Source: Mesorhizobium tamadayense (GTDB taxonomy: Bacteria; Pseudomonadota; Alphaproteobacteria; Rhizobiales; Rhizobiaceae). From it: DNA of 64,000 nucleotides. This document shows, piece after piece, positions 8,977-18,218 of this stretch. A program made the position numbers and the translations under genes. The notes beneath the pieces are model-generated. The model saw only the letters and a program-made list of their open reading frames with translations. It was not told the DNA's origin and searched no databases. Every line of letters starts with the position of its first letter. Positions within the stretch are counted from its first letter, which is position 1. The DNA lies in the NCBI RefSeq assembly GCF_003863365.1, contig NZ_RQXT01000016.1, forward strand, positions 56,287-120,286. The letters run 5' to 3'.

Positions 8977-9786
8977 TCACCCCTCGTCAGCTGTGGCGAT
9001 GATGCCGGCAAGAACGTCCAGTAGCTCGCCGCTGCCGGCGGCGAGAGCGCCATGGTTGATCACCTCGCCGGCATAGCGCGGCCGCTCGCCGCCGCGGTCG
9101 AGCAAGGCGCCGCCGGCTTCGCGCAGGATAAGATCGGCGGCCGCGATGTCCCAGTCATGCGCGCTCGGCTTGACGAAGGTCGCGTCGAGTTTGCCATTGG
9201 CGATCATCGCCAACCGGTAGGCGAGCGAGGGGATGTAGGGCATGCGCCGCAGCCTCCCCTGCCAGGCTTGCGGCATGCGGTCGACCAGCGGCTTCGGCCC
9301 GCCGATCTCGACAGTGTCGCCGAGTGGGCGCACATGGATGCGCTTGGCGTTGAGAAAGGCGCCCTCGCCCGGCAGCGCCCAGTAGGTCTCCTGCTTTGCC
9401 GGGCATTCAAGCACGCCGGCCAGCGAGCGGCCGTCCTCGACCACGGCGACGCTGACGCACCAGGAATGCAGCCCGTCGAGAAAGCCCCGCGTTCCGTCGA
9501 TCGGATCGACGACGAAGGTGCGGCGGGCCGAAAGCCTGGCATGATCGTCGGCGGTTTCCTCCGACAGCCAGCCGTAATCCGGCCGCGCCTTGAGCAAGGT
9601 CTCGCGCAGATAGGCGTCCGCGGCATGGTCGGCCTCGCTGACCGGCGAGGTGCCGCCTTTCATCCACACCTGCGGGTTGTTGCCGAAATAGTGCATGGCG
9701 ATAGCGCCGGCCTCGCGGGCGGCGTCACGCAGCAAGGCGAGATCCTCGCGGGCCGCGGTTGAAATGACCGCGTCAGGCACCGGCAA
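8977..9786 (-). CDS. 3'(2'),5'-bisphosphate nucleotidase / inositol monophosphatase family protein (CysQ-like)
   Basis: A 269-residue member of the Mg-dependent FIG phosphatase superfamily. The metal-binding motif DPIDGTRGFLDG is present (about residues 95-107), preceded by the ETAD-like loop EETADDH, with the C-terminal WDIAAADLILREAGG signature. CysQ-type enzymes hydrolyse PAP from sulfate assimilation; the closely related inositol monophosphatases cannot be excluded by motif alone. The start overlaps the end of pmbA by 14 bp, so the two are probably co-transcribed. Confidence 0.88.
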   Translation of the reverse strand: MPVPDAVISTAAREDLALLRDAAREAGAIAMHYFGNNPQVWMKGGTSPVSEADHAADAYLRETLLKARPDYGWLSEETADDHARLSARRTFVVDPIDGTRGFLDGLHSWCVSVAVVEDGRSLAGVLECPAKQETYWALPGEGAFLNAKRIHVRPLGDTVEIGGPKPLVDRMPQAWQGRLRRMPYIPSLAYRLAMIANGKLDATFVKPSAHDWDIAAADLILREAGGALLDRGGERPRYAGEVINHGALAAGSGELLDVLAGIIATADEG

Positions 9787-11116
9787 GGGTCATCCCCTCG
9801 ATCAGCAGCGTGGGCGCGGCGGTGCCGAAATTGCGGTCGAGGTCGCTTGCCGGCACCATGTTGAGGAACATGGTCTTCAAGTTCGACGCGATCGTCACCT
9901 CGGCCACCGGATAGGCGAGCGCGCCATTCTCGATCCAGAAGCCGGAAGCGCCGCGGCTGTATTCGCCGGTGACCATGTCGACGCCCTGGCCGAACACTTC
10001 GGTGACGTAGAAGCCACGCTTCAGGGACCCGATCAATTCCTCCGGGGTGCGCTCTCCGGGCTCGATGGCGAGGTTGGTCGATGATGGCGAAACCGAGGAG
10101 CCGCTGCGCGAGCCGCGGCCGTTGGTGACGAGACCAAGCTCGCGCGCCGCAGAGGTCGACAGGAACCAGTGGTTGAGCACGCCCTTGTCGACCATCAAAA
10201 GCTTCTCGCCCTCGACGCCCTCGCCGTCGAAGGGACGCGAGGCCTGGCCGCGACGCCGCAACGGCTCGTCGGTGACGGTGATCGCGGCGGAAGCCACTCG
10301 CTTACCCATCATGTCGCGCAGGAAGCTTGTCTTGCGGGCCACGGCGGCGCCGTTGATGGCGCCGGCGAGATGGCCGGCAATGCCGCGCCCCACGCGCGGG
10401 TCGAGCACGACGTCGACCGGGCCGGTCGCCGCCTTGCGGGCGCCGAGGCGGCGCACGGCGCGCTCGCCGGCCTTGCGGCCGATGTCCTCCGGCGCGTCGA
10501 GGTCGGCGAAATGCTGGCGCGAGGAGAATTCATAGTCGCGCTCCATCGCCGTGCCCTCGCCGGCAATGACGCTGGTCGAGCGCGAAAAGCGCGAGGCGAC
10601 ATATTGGCCAAGGAAGCCATGCGAAGTAGCAAGCACCAGGCCGCCCAGCCCGGCGCTGGCGTTGCTGCCGGCCGAATTGGTGACGCCTTTCACCGCAAGA
10701 GCCGCCGCTTCCGCCTCAAGCGCTGCCTCCTTCAGCTGATCGGCCGAAACCTCGGTCGGGTCGAAGAGGTCGAGATCGCGCGGATTGCGGGCAAGCAGGG
10801 CCGGGTCGGCGAGACCTTGATAAGGATCCTCAGGTGAGACTTTCGCCATGGCGACGGCACGCTCGGCAAGCGCCTTTGGATCGGAGGCGGCGGTGGCCGA
10901 AACGCTCGCCACGCGCTGGCCGACGAAGACGCGCAGCGCCACATCTTCACTCTCCGACGATTCGGTGCCCTCGACCTTGCCCAGCCTCACCGACACGCCG
11001 GCTGAGCGGCCGCGCACCGCGACCGCGTCGGCCGCGTCAGCGCCGGCGCGCTTCGCCGCCTCGACGAGCGCTGCGACGCGGTCGGTCAGTTTCGCTGCGT
11101 CGAGCGTATCGGTCAT
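9773..11116 (-). CDS. pmbA: TldD/PmbA-family protease subunit PmbA (TldE)
   Basis: A 447-residue PmbA/TldE subunit. In the TldD/E complex the metalloprotease site HExxxH sits in TldD; no such motif occurs here, as expected for the PmbA partner. The N-terminal half has VSVRLGKVEGTESSESEDVA and the C-terminal half has FLSTSAARELGLVTNGRG, SGSSVSPSSTNL and YSRGASGFWIENGALAYPV, all PmbA signatures. Known substrates of the complex include unfolded peptides in antibiotic maturation and toxin-antitoxin systems. The partner tldD is not in the window. Confidence 0.93.
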   Translation of the reverse strand: MTDTLDAAKLTDRVAALVEAAKRAGADAADAVAVRGRSAGVSVRLGKVEGTESSESEDVALRVFVGQRVASVSATAASDPKALAERAVAMAKVSPEDPYQGLADPALLARNPRDLDLFDPTEVSADQLKEAALEAEAAALAVKGVTNSAGSNASAGLGGLVLATSHGFLGQYVASRFSRSTSVIAGEGTAMERDYEFSSRQHFADLDAPEDIGRKAGERAVRRLGARKAATGPVDVVLDPRVGRGIAGHLAGAINGAAVARKTSFLRDMMGKRVASAAITVTDEPLRRRGQASRPFDGEGVEGEKLLMVDKGVLNHWFLSTSAARELGLVTNGRGSRSGSSVSPSSTNLAIEPGERTPEELIGSLKRGFYVTEVFGQGVDMVTGEYSRGASGFWIENGALAYPVAEVTIASNLKTMFLNMVPASDLDRNFGTAAPTLLIEGMTLAGA

Positions 11117-11154
11117 GCACTTGGTCCTGTTTGTTCAAGCTGTCCGGAAGGGCA

Positions 11155-11252
11155 GATGCTGCCGCACTGGATGCTGCCGCACCATTTATGGATGCTATCG
11201 CACCATCTATTGCTCCACCGCCGCTTGTGCAATGGGCGCTTGTGCAATGGGC
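11155..11252. repeat. Two sets of 15-bp tandem repeats
   Basis: Unit GATGCTGCCGCACTG at 11155-11169 is followed by GATGCTGCCGCACCA (11170-11184) and, after six bases, GATGCTATCGCACCA (11191-11205). Nearby the unit GCTTGTGCAATGGGC occurs twice in tandem (11223-11252). Both lie in the 222-bp gap between the divergent pmbA and VOC genes. Confidence 0.9.
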
Positions 11253-11338
11253 GAAGGCCAATCAGGATGCCGCGGCCAAATCGCCCAAAGGCGGCCCAAA
11301 CGGCTGCCGCAGCACCTTTGCCTATCCGGAGTTCTCGC

Positions 11339-11755
11339 ATGACGCCTTTCCATCTCGCCTTCCCGGTCCGTGATCTCGACGAAACCCGCGCTTTCTATGG
11401 CGAGGTGCTGGGCTGCGCGATCGGCCGCTCATCCGCCACCTGGGTCGATTTCGACCTCTATGGCCACCAGATGTCGGCGCATTTGCGGCCGCAGGCGACG
11501 GGGGCGGCACGCGACGGCGAGGTCGACGGCGTCGCGGTGCCGATCCCGCATTTCGGCGCGGTGCTCTTGATGGACGAATGGGAGCGGCTCGCCGCGCGGC
11601 TGGAGGCCCGCTCCGACATAGACTGGCTGGAGCGCCCGATGGTGCGCTTCAAGGGTGAGCCCGGCGAACAGGCAACGCTCTTCATCCGCGACCCTTCGGG
11701 CAATGCGCTCGAGTTCAAGGGCTTCCGCGCGCTGGAGCAGGTCTTCGCGCATTGA
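11339..11755 (+). CDS. VOC-family (glyoxalase/bleomycin-resistance fold) protein
   Basis: A 138-residue single vicinal-oxygen-chelate domain protein. MTPFHLAFPVRDLDETRAFY is the characteristic first betaalphabeta unit, with the metal-site histidine at the start (FHLAF). The second half has FIRDPSGNALEFKGF, with the metal-ligand Glu in the LEFKG strand. The substrate cannot be read; members include dioxygenases, lyases and resistance proteins. The ATG at 11339 is chosen because it begins exactly at the domain. It ends 12 bp before the convergent DadA-like gene. Confidence 0.88.
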   Translation: MTPFHLAFPVRDLDETRAFYGEVLGCAIGRSSATWVDFDLYGHQMSAHLRPQATGAARDGEVDGVAVPIPHFGAVLLMDEWERLAARLEARSDIDWLERPMVRFKGEPGEQATLFIRDPSGNALEFKGFRALEQVFAH

Positions 11756-11767
11756 GTGCAACGGCGA

Positions 11768-13021
11768 TCAGAAGCGGTCGGCGGCAAACGGCGCCGCGCA
11801 CGCCGGATTGTCGCGTCCGGCGATCACATCGGCGACCAGGCGCGCAGTGATCGGCGCCAGCGTCAGCCCGAGATGGCCATGACCGAAGGCGTGGATGACG
11901 CCGGGGGTACGGCGGGACGGACCGATGACCGGTCGCGAATCGGGCAGCGATGGCCTGAAGCCCAGCCACTCGGATGACGGTCGGCCAAGATCGGGAAAGA
12001 ACTGCCTGACGCCGCGATCGAGCAGCGCGAGCCGACGCGGATTGGGCGGCGCTGTAAGCAAGCCGAGCTCGACGGTGCCGGCAACTCGCAGCCTGCCCTC
12101 CATCGGCGTCATGTAGAAGCCGAGATCGACAGGGCAGACCGGCCGGTTGAGCAATGGCGCGGCGGTCGGGAATTCCAGGTGATAGCCGCGCTCGGTATCC
12201 AGCGGAATCCTGTCGCCGGCCTGCGCGGCAAGCACCCTTGATCGCGCGCCCGCCGCAATCACCACCTTTCGTGTGGTGATGTCGAGATCCCGCCCGCTCA
12301 GCCGAACGCCGCCGGCATGCGCCGTCAGTCCGGTGACCTTCGCTCGCAGCAGGTGGACGCCACGATCCGCAGCAGCCGCCGCCAACCGCTGCATCACCGC
12401 CTTGGGGTCGCTGACATTGATCGAATCCGGAAAAAAGAGGCCCTGGATCGAAGCATTGGCTAGCGACGGCTCCAGCGCAGCCACCTGCTCGGCGGTCAGG
12501 ACTTCCTGGTGGACGCCAAACTTGGCGCGCATGGCCCGCCCACCAGCCGCGGCGGCGAAATCGCCTTCACGCCGGTAGATATAAATGCAGCCGTTGCGTC
12601 GCAGCAGGTCGGCGACGCCGGCCTCGGCAGCCATCTCCTCCCAGGCCGACAAAGCCTCGCCAAGCAGACCCGCGAGCGCCAGCGCGTTGGCGCGGGTGGC
12701 CGCCGGAAGAGACTGCCGGACAAAGCGGATCAGCCACGGCGCGAGCTGGACAAGTGCGGTCCAGCGCAATGCAAAAGGGCTGTCGGGATCGAGCAACAGC
12801 TTCGGCAGCGCGCGCAGCACGCCCGGGTTCCCTACAGGCATGCAGGCATATTCGGCAATCGTTCCGGCATTGCCGAACGAGGCGCCCGAGCCGGGCTCGT
12901 TGGGATCGATGAGCAGCACCTCATGGCCCTCGCCGGCAAGCCGAAACGCCGTTGCCAGGCCGACGATGCCGGCGCCGACAATGGCGATTTCGACCGATTT
13001 CGGCGCGGGCGCGGAAGCCAT
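11768..13021 (-). CDS. FAD-dependent oxidoreductase, D-amino-acid dehydrogenase (DadA)-like
   Basis: A 417-residue DAO-fold flavoprotein. The N-terminal dinucleotide motif is EIAIVGAGIVGLATAFRLAG, then SGASFGNAGTIAEYACMPVG, typical of DadA-like enzymes that oxidatively deaminate D-amino acids or secondary amines and pass electrons to the respiratory chain. The C-terminal GHGHLGLTLAPITARLVADV closes the FAD site. It lies 2 bp after the MocR-type regulator gene, clearly one operon, and opposite a polyamine-type importer, so the substrate is probably an imported amino compound (inference). Confidence 0.88.
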   Translation of the reverse strand: MASAPAPKSVEIAIVGAGIVGLATAFRLAGEGHEVLLIDPNEPGSGASFGNAGTIAEYACMPVGNPGVLRALPKLLLDPDSPFALRWTALVQLAPWLIRFVRQSLPAATRANALALAGLLGEALSAWEEMAAEAGVADLLRRNGCIYIYRREGDFAAAAGGRAMRAKFGVHQEVLTAEQVAALEPSLANASIQGLFFPDSINVSDPKAVMQRLAAAAADRGVHLLRAKVTGLTAHAGGVRLSGRDLDITTRKVVIAAGARSRVLAAQAGDRIPLDTERGYHLEFPTAAPLLNRPVCPVDLGFYMTPMEGRLRVAGTVELGLLTAPPNPRRLALLDRGVRQFFPDLGRPSSEWLGFRPSLPDSRPVIGPSRRTPGVIHAFGHGHLGLTLAPITARLVADVIAGRDNPACAAPFAADRF

Positions 13022-13023
13022 GA

Positions 13024-14412
13024 TCAGACGAAGCCAGGCAGTTGCAGATGGCCGGCGGCAAGCAGCTCAGCCATCGTAGTAAGCGCGGTGCGCAGATCGT
13101 CCAGTGAACGCGCCGCGCCGACATTGATGCGAACGCCGTGCTGCACCGGTTCGCGGCCGACGGCAAAGGCATCGCCCGGCAACACGGCCACGCCGCGTTC
13201 GAGGCAGGTGCGGGCGAAGCCGGCGCCGCGCCAGGGTTCGGGCAGGCGCAACCAGGCATGGGTCGAGGTTGGATAGCTCTGTATGTCGAAGCGGCCGAGG
13301 ATTTCGCTCAGGATGCCCTGACGCTGGCGCAGCTCCTGCTTCTGGACCTCGATGATGCGAGCCGCCGCGCCTTCCTCGATCAGCCTAGCGCCAATCAGCG
13401 CCGTCAGTGGGCTGATGCTCCAGCAATTGATGCGTAGCGCCGCCGCGATCTGGCCGGCGATCACCCGCGGCGCAATAACGAAACCGAGGCGAAGGCCCGG
13501 CGCCAGGCATTTCGACAAGGCACCGATATATACTGTCAGCTCAGGCTCCAGACTGGCGAAAGACGGCGGCGGATCGTCGGCCAGCGGGCGATAGACGTCA
13601 TCCTCGATGATCAGCACATTGTGCCGCCGGGCAACCGCGGCGAGCTCTTGCCGACGTTCCGCGCTCAGCGTGATCGTCGTCGGATTGTGCAGCGTCGGCA
13701 CCAGGAAAACCACGCGCGGTCGCAGTTGCGCGCAGGCAGCCTCGAAGGCGTCGGGACGCATGCCGCCGCGATCCATGGCGACGCCTCGCAGATCTAGCCC
13801 GTGCACGCGGCAGAGCGCGTTGATGCCCTGATAGGTCACCTCGTCGGCAAGCACGACCTCGCCATGCCTGGTGACCGCGCCGAGGAGACAATCCAGGCCA
13901 TGCTGGGCGCCAGCGGCCAATACGACCCGACCCGGATCGCCATCGCCGGCGACGGACTTCAGCCAATCGGCGATCGCCGCGCGTCCCCAGAGCGGTCCCT
14001 CCGGCGGATGGTAGTCCTGCAGCGCGGCATAATGCCTGTCCTTCGACAGGCGCGGCAGCAGCGCAGCGACTGCGTCCAGATAGGCGTCGGTCGCCGGTCG
14101 GTTGACGGAAAGATCGATGATGCCGCTCTGATCGCTCGGCGCCGACACGAAGGCCGGCCTCTCGGTGGCATCGCGGGCGGCGACCGTCGTGCCGCGCCCG
14201 GGCCTCGCCTCGAGCAAGCCCTGCTGCTGCAAGGTGGACAGGGCACGCGTCACTGTCGTGACATTGATGCCCAGCGCCCGCGCGATCTCGCGTTGCGGCG
14301 GCAGGCGGTCGCCCACCGCGAGCACGCCGGCGGCGATGCGTTCCGCGATCGCGTCGGCAAGACGTCGGTAGACCGGACTTTCATCCTGCGGGAGGCGAAG
14401 ATCTTGGAGCAT
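13024..14412 (-). CDS. MocR/GntR-family regulator with aminotransferase domain
   Basis: A 462-residue MocR-type regulator: an N-terminal GntR winged helix (YRRLADAIAERIAAGVLAVG, with PPQREIARALGINVTTVTRA as the helix-turn-helix) fused to a fold-type I PLP domain of about 350 residues. The PLP lysine lies in YIGALSKCLAPGLRLGFV, and the upstream EDDVYRPL supplies the cofactor-binding Asp/Tyr. Such proteins usually use PLP and an amine ligand as an effector rather than catalysing. It heads the operon with the DadA-like gene and is divergent from the ABC importer; the 283-bp gap holds several inverted repeats that could be its sites. Confidence 0.92.
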   Translation of the reverse strand: MLQDLRLPQDESPVYRRLADAIAERIAAGVLAVGDRLPPQREIARALGINVTTVTRALSTLQQQGLLEARPGRGTTVAARDATERPAFVSAPSDQSGIIDLSVNRPATDAYLDAVAALLPRLSKDRHYAALQDYHPPEGPLWGRAAIADWLKSVAGDGDPGRVVLAAGAQHGLDCLLGAVTRHGEVVLADEVTYQGINALCRVHGLDLRGVAMDRGGMRPDAFEAACAQLRPRVVFLVPTLHNPTTITLSAERRQELAAVARRHNVLIIEDDVYRPLADDPPPSFASLEPELTVYIGALSKCLAPGLRLGFVIAPRVIAGQIAAALRINCWSISPLTALIGARLIEEGAAARIIEVQKQELRQRQGILSEILGRFDIQSYPTSTHAWLRLPEPWRGAGFARTCLERGVAVLPGDAFAVGREPVQHGVRINVGAARSLDDLRTALTTMAELLAAGHLQLPGFV

Positions 14413-14432
14413 TCGAGATTCGAACTAAGGCT

Positions 14433-14454
14433 GATGTCTCACTTGTGAGGCATC
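14433..14454. promoter_or_regulatory. Palindromic operator candidate upstream of the MocR-type gene
   Basis: A 10-2-10 inverted repeat, arms GATGTCTCAC and GTGAGGCATC with one mismatch, centred about 31 bp upstream of the regulator start at 14412. Its position suggests autoregulation. No binding site is known for this regulator. Confidence 0.5.
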
Positions 14455-14523
14455 TAGCATAAGACATTGCCCCGTACAATAGAACTTGTCTGGCATATGG
14501 CTGCAGCTAGCCGACCCAAAATA

Positions 14524-14601
14524 ATCACACAACTTCGAAAAAACCATCTTGACGGACAAAGTTGTCCACATCTATGGTCGATTTCAGGTTAATTGTGTGA
14601 T
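14524..14601. promoter_or_regulatory. Inverted half-sites flanking a second palindrome in the regulator/importer gap
   Basis: ATCACACAA (14524-14532) and its exact complement TTGTGTGAT (14593-14601) are 60 bp apart. Between them lies a perfect palindrome GGACAA-AG-TTGTCC (14554-14567). The group is 95-170 bp before the ABC importer start, a position suited to control of the importer by the MocR-type protein (inference). Confidence 0.45.
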
Positions 14602-14695
14602 CATACAAGTCTGGCGACAGGCTGGCTCCCGGGAGACGAGGCATGGATCGCAAACCCGATTTCGAATCGATCAGCCGCGTCCAGGATCACGGACA

Positions 14696-15877
14696 ATGAG
14701 CGCCAGCCAGGCCGGCATGCCGGCCACCCAGACCATGAAGGCGCTTTCCGCGCTGGCCAGTGCAGCCGGCCGGGGATTCGTCGAGTTCGCCGATGTCGAG
14801 AAATCCTATGACGGGCGCACCTTCGCAGTGACGCGGATGAACCTCGTCGTAGCGCGCGGCGAGTTCCTGACGCTGCTCGGTCCCTCCGGCTCCGGAAAGA
14901 CAACGACGCTCAACATGCTCGCCGGCTTCGAGCGGCCAACGCACGGCACGATCACGCTCGAAGGGCAACCGGTCGACCGCTTGCCTCCTTACCAGCGCAA
15001 CATCGGCATGGTGTTCCAGAACTACGCCCTGTTTCCGCACATGACGGTCGAAGAGAACGTCGGCTTCCCGCTCTCCGTCCGTCAAGTGAGCAAGGCCGAC
15101 ATCGCGAGCCGGGTGGCGCGCGCTCTCGATATGGTGCGGCTCCGGCAATTCGGCGACCGTCGGCCGACGCAGCTTTCCGGCGGCCAGCAGCAGCGCGTCG
15201 CGCTTGCTCGCGCGCTAGTGTTCCAGCCGAGCCTGGTACTGATGGACGAGCCGCTCGGCGCTCTCGACAAGAAATTGCGCGAGCATATGCAGCTGGAAAT
15301 CAAGCAGCTCCACATGATGCTCGGCGTAACGATCGTCTATGTCACGCACGACCAGAGCGAGGCGCTGACGATGTCCGACCGCGTCGCGGTCTTCAACCAC
15401 GGCGCGATCGCCCAACTCGGCTCGCCGGACGATCTCTACAAGGCGCCGCAAAGCTCGTTCGTGGCGAGCTTCATCGGCGAGAACAACACCCTTGACGGCG
15501 TGGTCGACCGCGTCTCGGGCGACCAGTGCCGCGTCCGACTGAACGGTGGCGGCGAACTGATCGCTTTGGCAATCGGCGTCACGCAAGGCGCTGCCTGTCA
15601 CGTCGCTATCCGGCCCGAGCGGCTGAACCTGACGCCAGCATCCGCCGGCGACAACGCGCTCTCGGCGACTGTCGACGGGCGCATCTATCTCGGCGATCAC
15701 CTGCGCCTTCTGGCCAGACTCGCCAACGACCAGGTGCTGACCGTCAAGGTCGGCCCCGAAGCGACCATGGCAAACGAGGAGACCGTGACGGTTTCCTGCG
15801 CGCCCAACGATTGCCGCGCCTTTCCGGCGGATGCCGAAACGGGCGGCGCCATTCCAAAACAGGGGAAAGCAGCATGA
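14696..15877 (+). CDS. Spermidine/putrescine-type ABC transporter, ATP-binding protein (PotA-like)
   Basis: A 393-residue ATPase. Walker A is GPSGSGKTTTLNMLAGFERP, the Q-loop is VFQNYALFPHM, the ABC signature is LSGGQQQRVALARAL, Walker B is LVLMDEPLGALD, and the switch His lies in VTHDQSEAL. A C-terminal TOBE domain (about residues 280-390) includes HVAIRPERLNL. This is the MalK/PotA architecture. The ATG at 14696 is chosen over earlier in-frame codons because it starts just before the conserved domain. It is the first gene of a four-gene operon, and its stop overlaps the next start (ATGA). Confidence 0.93.
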   Translation: MSASQAGMPATQTMKALSALASAAGRGFVEFADVEKSYDGRTFAVTRMNLVVARGEFLTLLGPSGSGKTTTLNMLAGFERPTHGTITLEGQPVDRLPPYQRNIGMVFQNYALFPHMTVEENVGFPLSVRQVSKADIASRVARALDMVRLRQFGDRRPTQLSGGQQQRVALARALVFQPSLVLMDEPLGALDKKLREHMQLEIKQLHMMLGVTIVYVTHDQSEALTMSDRVAVFNHGAIAQLGSPDDLYKAPQSSFVASFIGENNTLDGVVDRVSGDQCRVRLNGGGELIALAIGVTQGAACHVAIRPERLNLTPASAGDNALSATVDGRIYLGDHLRLLARLANDQVLTVKVGPEATMANEETVTVSCAPNDCRAFPADAETGGAIPKQGKAA

Positions 15878-16926
15878 AATATGTGAGGACACATCTTTTC
15901 GCACTCGCGGCCGCCACAGCGGTCATGACGATCGGCCACTCGGCCATAGCCGACGAGCTCTCCATCATGGCGAGCGGCGGCGCCTGGCAGGACGCGCAGC
16001 GCAAGGCCTGGTTCGAGCCATTCGGCAAGGAAACCGGCGCCAAGATCCTGGAACAGGAATATCTCGGCGATCTCGGCAAGGTCAAAGCCATGGTCGAGAC
16101 CGGCAACGTGCCGATCGACCTGGTGACGGTCGAGACCGCGACCGTACTGCAGGGTTGCGATGCCGGCATCCTCGAACGCCTCGACTATTCGAAGATCGCG
16201 CCCCGCGACAAATTTATCGAGGGCTCGGCGCTCGATTGCGGTGTCGGACTGGACGCTTACGGCGACATCCTCGCCTACGACCCGACCGTGTTGAAAGAGG
16301 CGCCGACCTCGGTTCTCGATCTCTTCGACACGACGAAATTCCCGGGCAAGCGCGCCATGCGCAAGTTCCCGGCGCAAAACCTCGAATGGGCGCTGATGGC
16401 CGACGGTGTGGCGCCGGCTGACATCTACAAGGTGCTCGCCACGCCGGAAGGAGTCGAGCGCGCTTTCAAGAAGCTCGACACGATCAAGAAGGACATCGTC
16501 TGGTGGGATGCAGGCGCCCAACCGGCGCAGCTTCTCGCTTCCAAGGAAGTGGTGATGACCACCGCCTGGAACGGGCGCATCCAGAATGCAATCGATACCG
16601 ACGGCAAGCCATTCAAGATCGTCTGGAACAACCAGATCCTGGAATACGATATGATCGCCATTCCGAAGGGCGCCAAGAGCCCGGACCTCGCCTACAAATA
16701 TCTCGCCTTTATCAGTGACCCGAAAAACAACGCCAAGCTCGCCAGCTACATCACCTACGGGCCGGTGCGTACCGACGCGGCGTCCTTCGTCGCGGCCGAC
16801 GCGCTGCCGAAGCTGCCCAACGCTCCGGACCATCTGAGCGGCGGCTACCTAGTCGCCGATACCGAATTCTGGGGCGACTATGGCGAGGACCTCGTCAAGC
16901 GCTTCAACGCCTGGCTCGCTCAGTAG
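15874..16926 (+). CDS. ABC transporter substrate-binding protein (PotD-like)
   Basis: A 350-residue periplasmic binding protein. The N-terminus MKYVRTHLFALAAATAVMTI ending SAIADEL is a typical Sec signal peptide cleaved near residue 25. The mature part has the PotD-type opening LSIMASGGAWQDAQRKAWFEPF and a QPAQLLASKEVVMTTAWNGR segment common in polyamine/opine-type binding proteins. The start overlaps the ATPase stop by four bases. The ligand is unknown; the neighbouring amine oxidase suggests an amino compound. Confidence 0.9.
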   Translation: MKYVRTHLFALAAATAVMTIGHSAIADELSIMASGGAWQDAQRKAWFEPFGKETGAKILEQEYLGDLGKVKAMVETGNVPIDLVTVETATVLQGCDAGILERLDYSKIAPRDKFIEGSALDCGVGLDAYGDILAYDPTVLKEAPTSVLDLFDTTKFPGKRAMRKFPAQNLEWALMADGVAPADIYKVLATPEGVERAFKKLDTIKKDIVWWDAGAQPAQLLASKEVVMTTAWNGRIQNAIDTDGKPFKIVWNNQILEYDMIAIPKGAKSPDLAYKYLAFISDPKNNAKLASYITYGPVRTDAASFVAADALPKLPNAPDHLSGGYLVADTEFWGDYGEDLVKRFNAWLAQ

Positions 16927-16932
16927 GCAGCG

Positions 16933-18216
16933 ATGTCGGCACTCCAGCCTAGCGAAGTCGACCGGCCGGCGCTGGCCCGCGGCCGGTCAGCAGCCGCCGA
17001 CGCGGACCGGAAGTCCGTGTCGGCGGCGCTCCGCCGCGCCGAATTCGGCGACCGGCTGCGCTCGCTGCTGCTGGCGGCACCCTTGCTCGTCCTCTTGGCG
17101 CTGAGCTTCGGCATCCCGATCGTGCTGCTGCTCTCGCGCGCTGTTTACGATCCGACCATTGCCGACGCCTTGCCTAGGACAGCCGCGGCGCTCAGCGGCT
17201 GGAACGGCCAGGGCCTGCCCGCAGACGACGCCTTCACCGCCTTGGCCTCGGACCTCAAGGACGACCAGGTCAAGGGCACGGCCTATGAGTTGGCCAAGAG
17301 CCTGAATGCCCGCCTGCCCGGCGCGCGCAGCCAGGTGCTCAAGACGGTGCGCAAGCTGGGTGACGATAGCGGCCAGCCGCCGCTCGAAATCATGAAATCG
17401 GTTCCATTCTGGTCTGCGCCATCGACATGGCCGGCGATCCAGAACGGCACCCGCAGCTTCACCTCATTCTACCTGCTGAGCGCCCTCGACCTGCGCTGGA
17501 ACACCGATGGCGGCATCGAGCGGGTGCCGCCGGAACAGGCGATCTTCGTGCAGGTCTTCCTGCGCACCTTCTTGGTCGCTGCGGCGGTAACGCTTGCCAC
17601 GCTGATCCTTGGCTTTCCGCTCGCCTATCTCATCGCCAACCTACCGAAGGGGCCGGCGGCCGTCCTTATCGTCGCAGTGCTCCTGCCGTTCTGGACATCC
17701 ATCCTCGTGCGCACGGCCGCCTGGACGGTGCTGTTGCAGAAATTCGGCCTGGTCAACGACCTCTTGCTTTGGGTTGGCGTCGCGAGCGACCGGCTCGACC
17801 TGATGTACAGCCGCATGGGCTTGATCATCGCCATGACCCATATCCAGCTGCCGTTCACGCTGCTGCCGATCTACAGCGTCATGCGCACCATCCAGCCGTC
17901 GCAGATGAAGGCGGCCTATTCGCTGGGTGCAAGGCCCTTCACTGCCTTCCGGCGTATCTATCTTCCGCAGGTATTTCCCGGCGTCATGGCGGGATGCCTT
18001 CTCACCTTCATCCTATGCCTCGGCTACTACATCACGCCAGCGCTGATCGGCGGCGCCAGCGACCAGCTGATCAGCAATTTCATCGCCAATTACGTCAACG
18101 TCGAACTGAACTGGGAGATGGCAGCGGCGCTAAGCTTCATATTGCTGGTCTTCACGCTGGCGCTGTTCGGCATCTTTGCTCGCATCCTCGGCCTCGATCG
18201 TCTGAAGCTGGTGTAG
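16933..18216 (+). CDS. ABC transporter permease (PotB-like) with large periplasmic insertion
   Basis: A 427-residue inner-membrane permease. After the first membrane segment (LLAAPLLVLLALSFGIPIVL, about residues 50-70) there is an insertion of roughly 130 residues, predicted outside the membrane, before the remaining helices. The cytoplasmic EAA-type loop is SLGARPFTAFRRIYLPQVFPG. Such long-insert permeases occur in a subgroup of PotB-like transporters. It is 6 bp after the binding-protein gene and 2 bp before the second permease. Confidence 0.92.
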   Translation: MSALQPSEVDRPALARGRSAAADADRKSVSAALRRAEFGDRLRSLLLAAPLLVLLALSFGIPIVLLLSRAVYDPTIADALPRTAAALSGWNGQGLPADDAFTALASDLKDDQVKGTAYELAKSLNARLPGARSQVLKTVRKLGDDSGQPPLEIMKSVPFWSAPSTWPAIQNGTRSFTSFYLLSALDLRWNTDGGIERVPPEQAIFVQVFLRTFLVAAAVTLATLILGFPLAYLIANLPKGPAAVLIVAVLLPFWTSILVRTAAWTVLLQKFGLVNDLLLWVGVASDRLDLMYSRMGLIIAMTHIQLPFTLLPIYSVMRTIQPSQMKAAYSLGARPFTAFRRIYLPQVFPGVMAGCLLTFILCLGYYITPALIGGASDQLISNFIANYVNVELNWEMAAALSFILLVFTLALFGIFARILGLDRLKLV

Positions 18217-18218
18217 CC

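Noticed and set aside
14549..14695. Longer N-terminus for the PotA-like ATPase
   Set aside because: The extra 49 codons cross the control region with inverted repeats and are not part of the ATPase domain.
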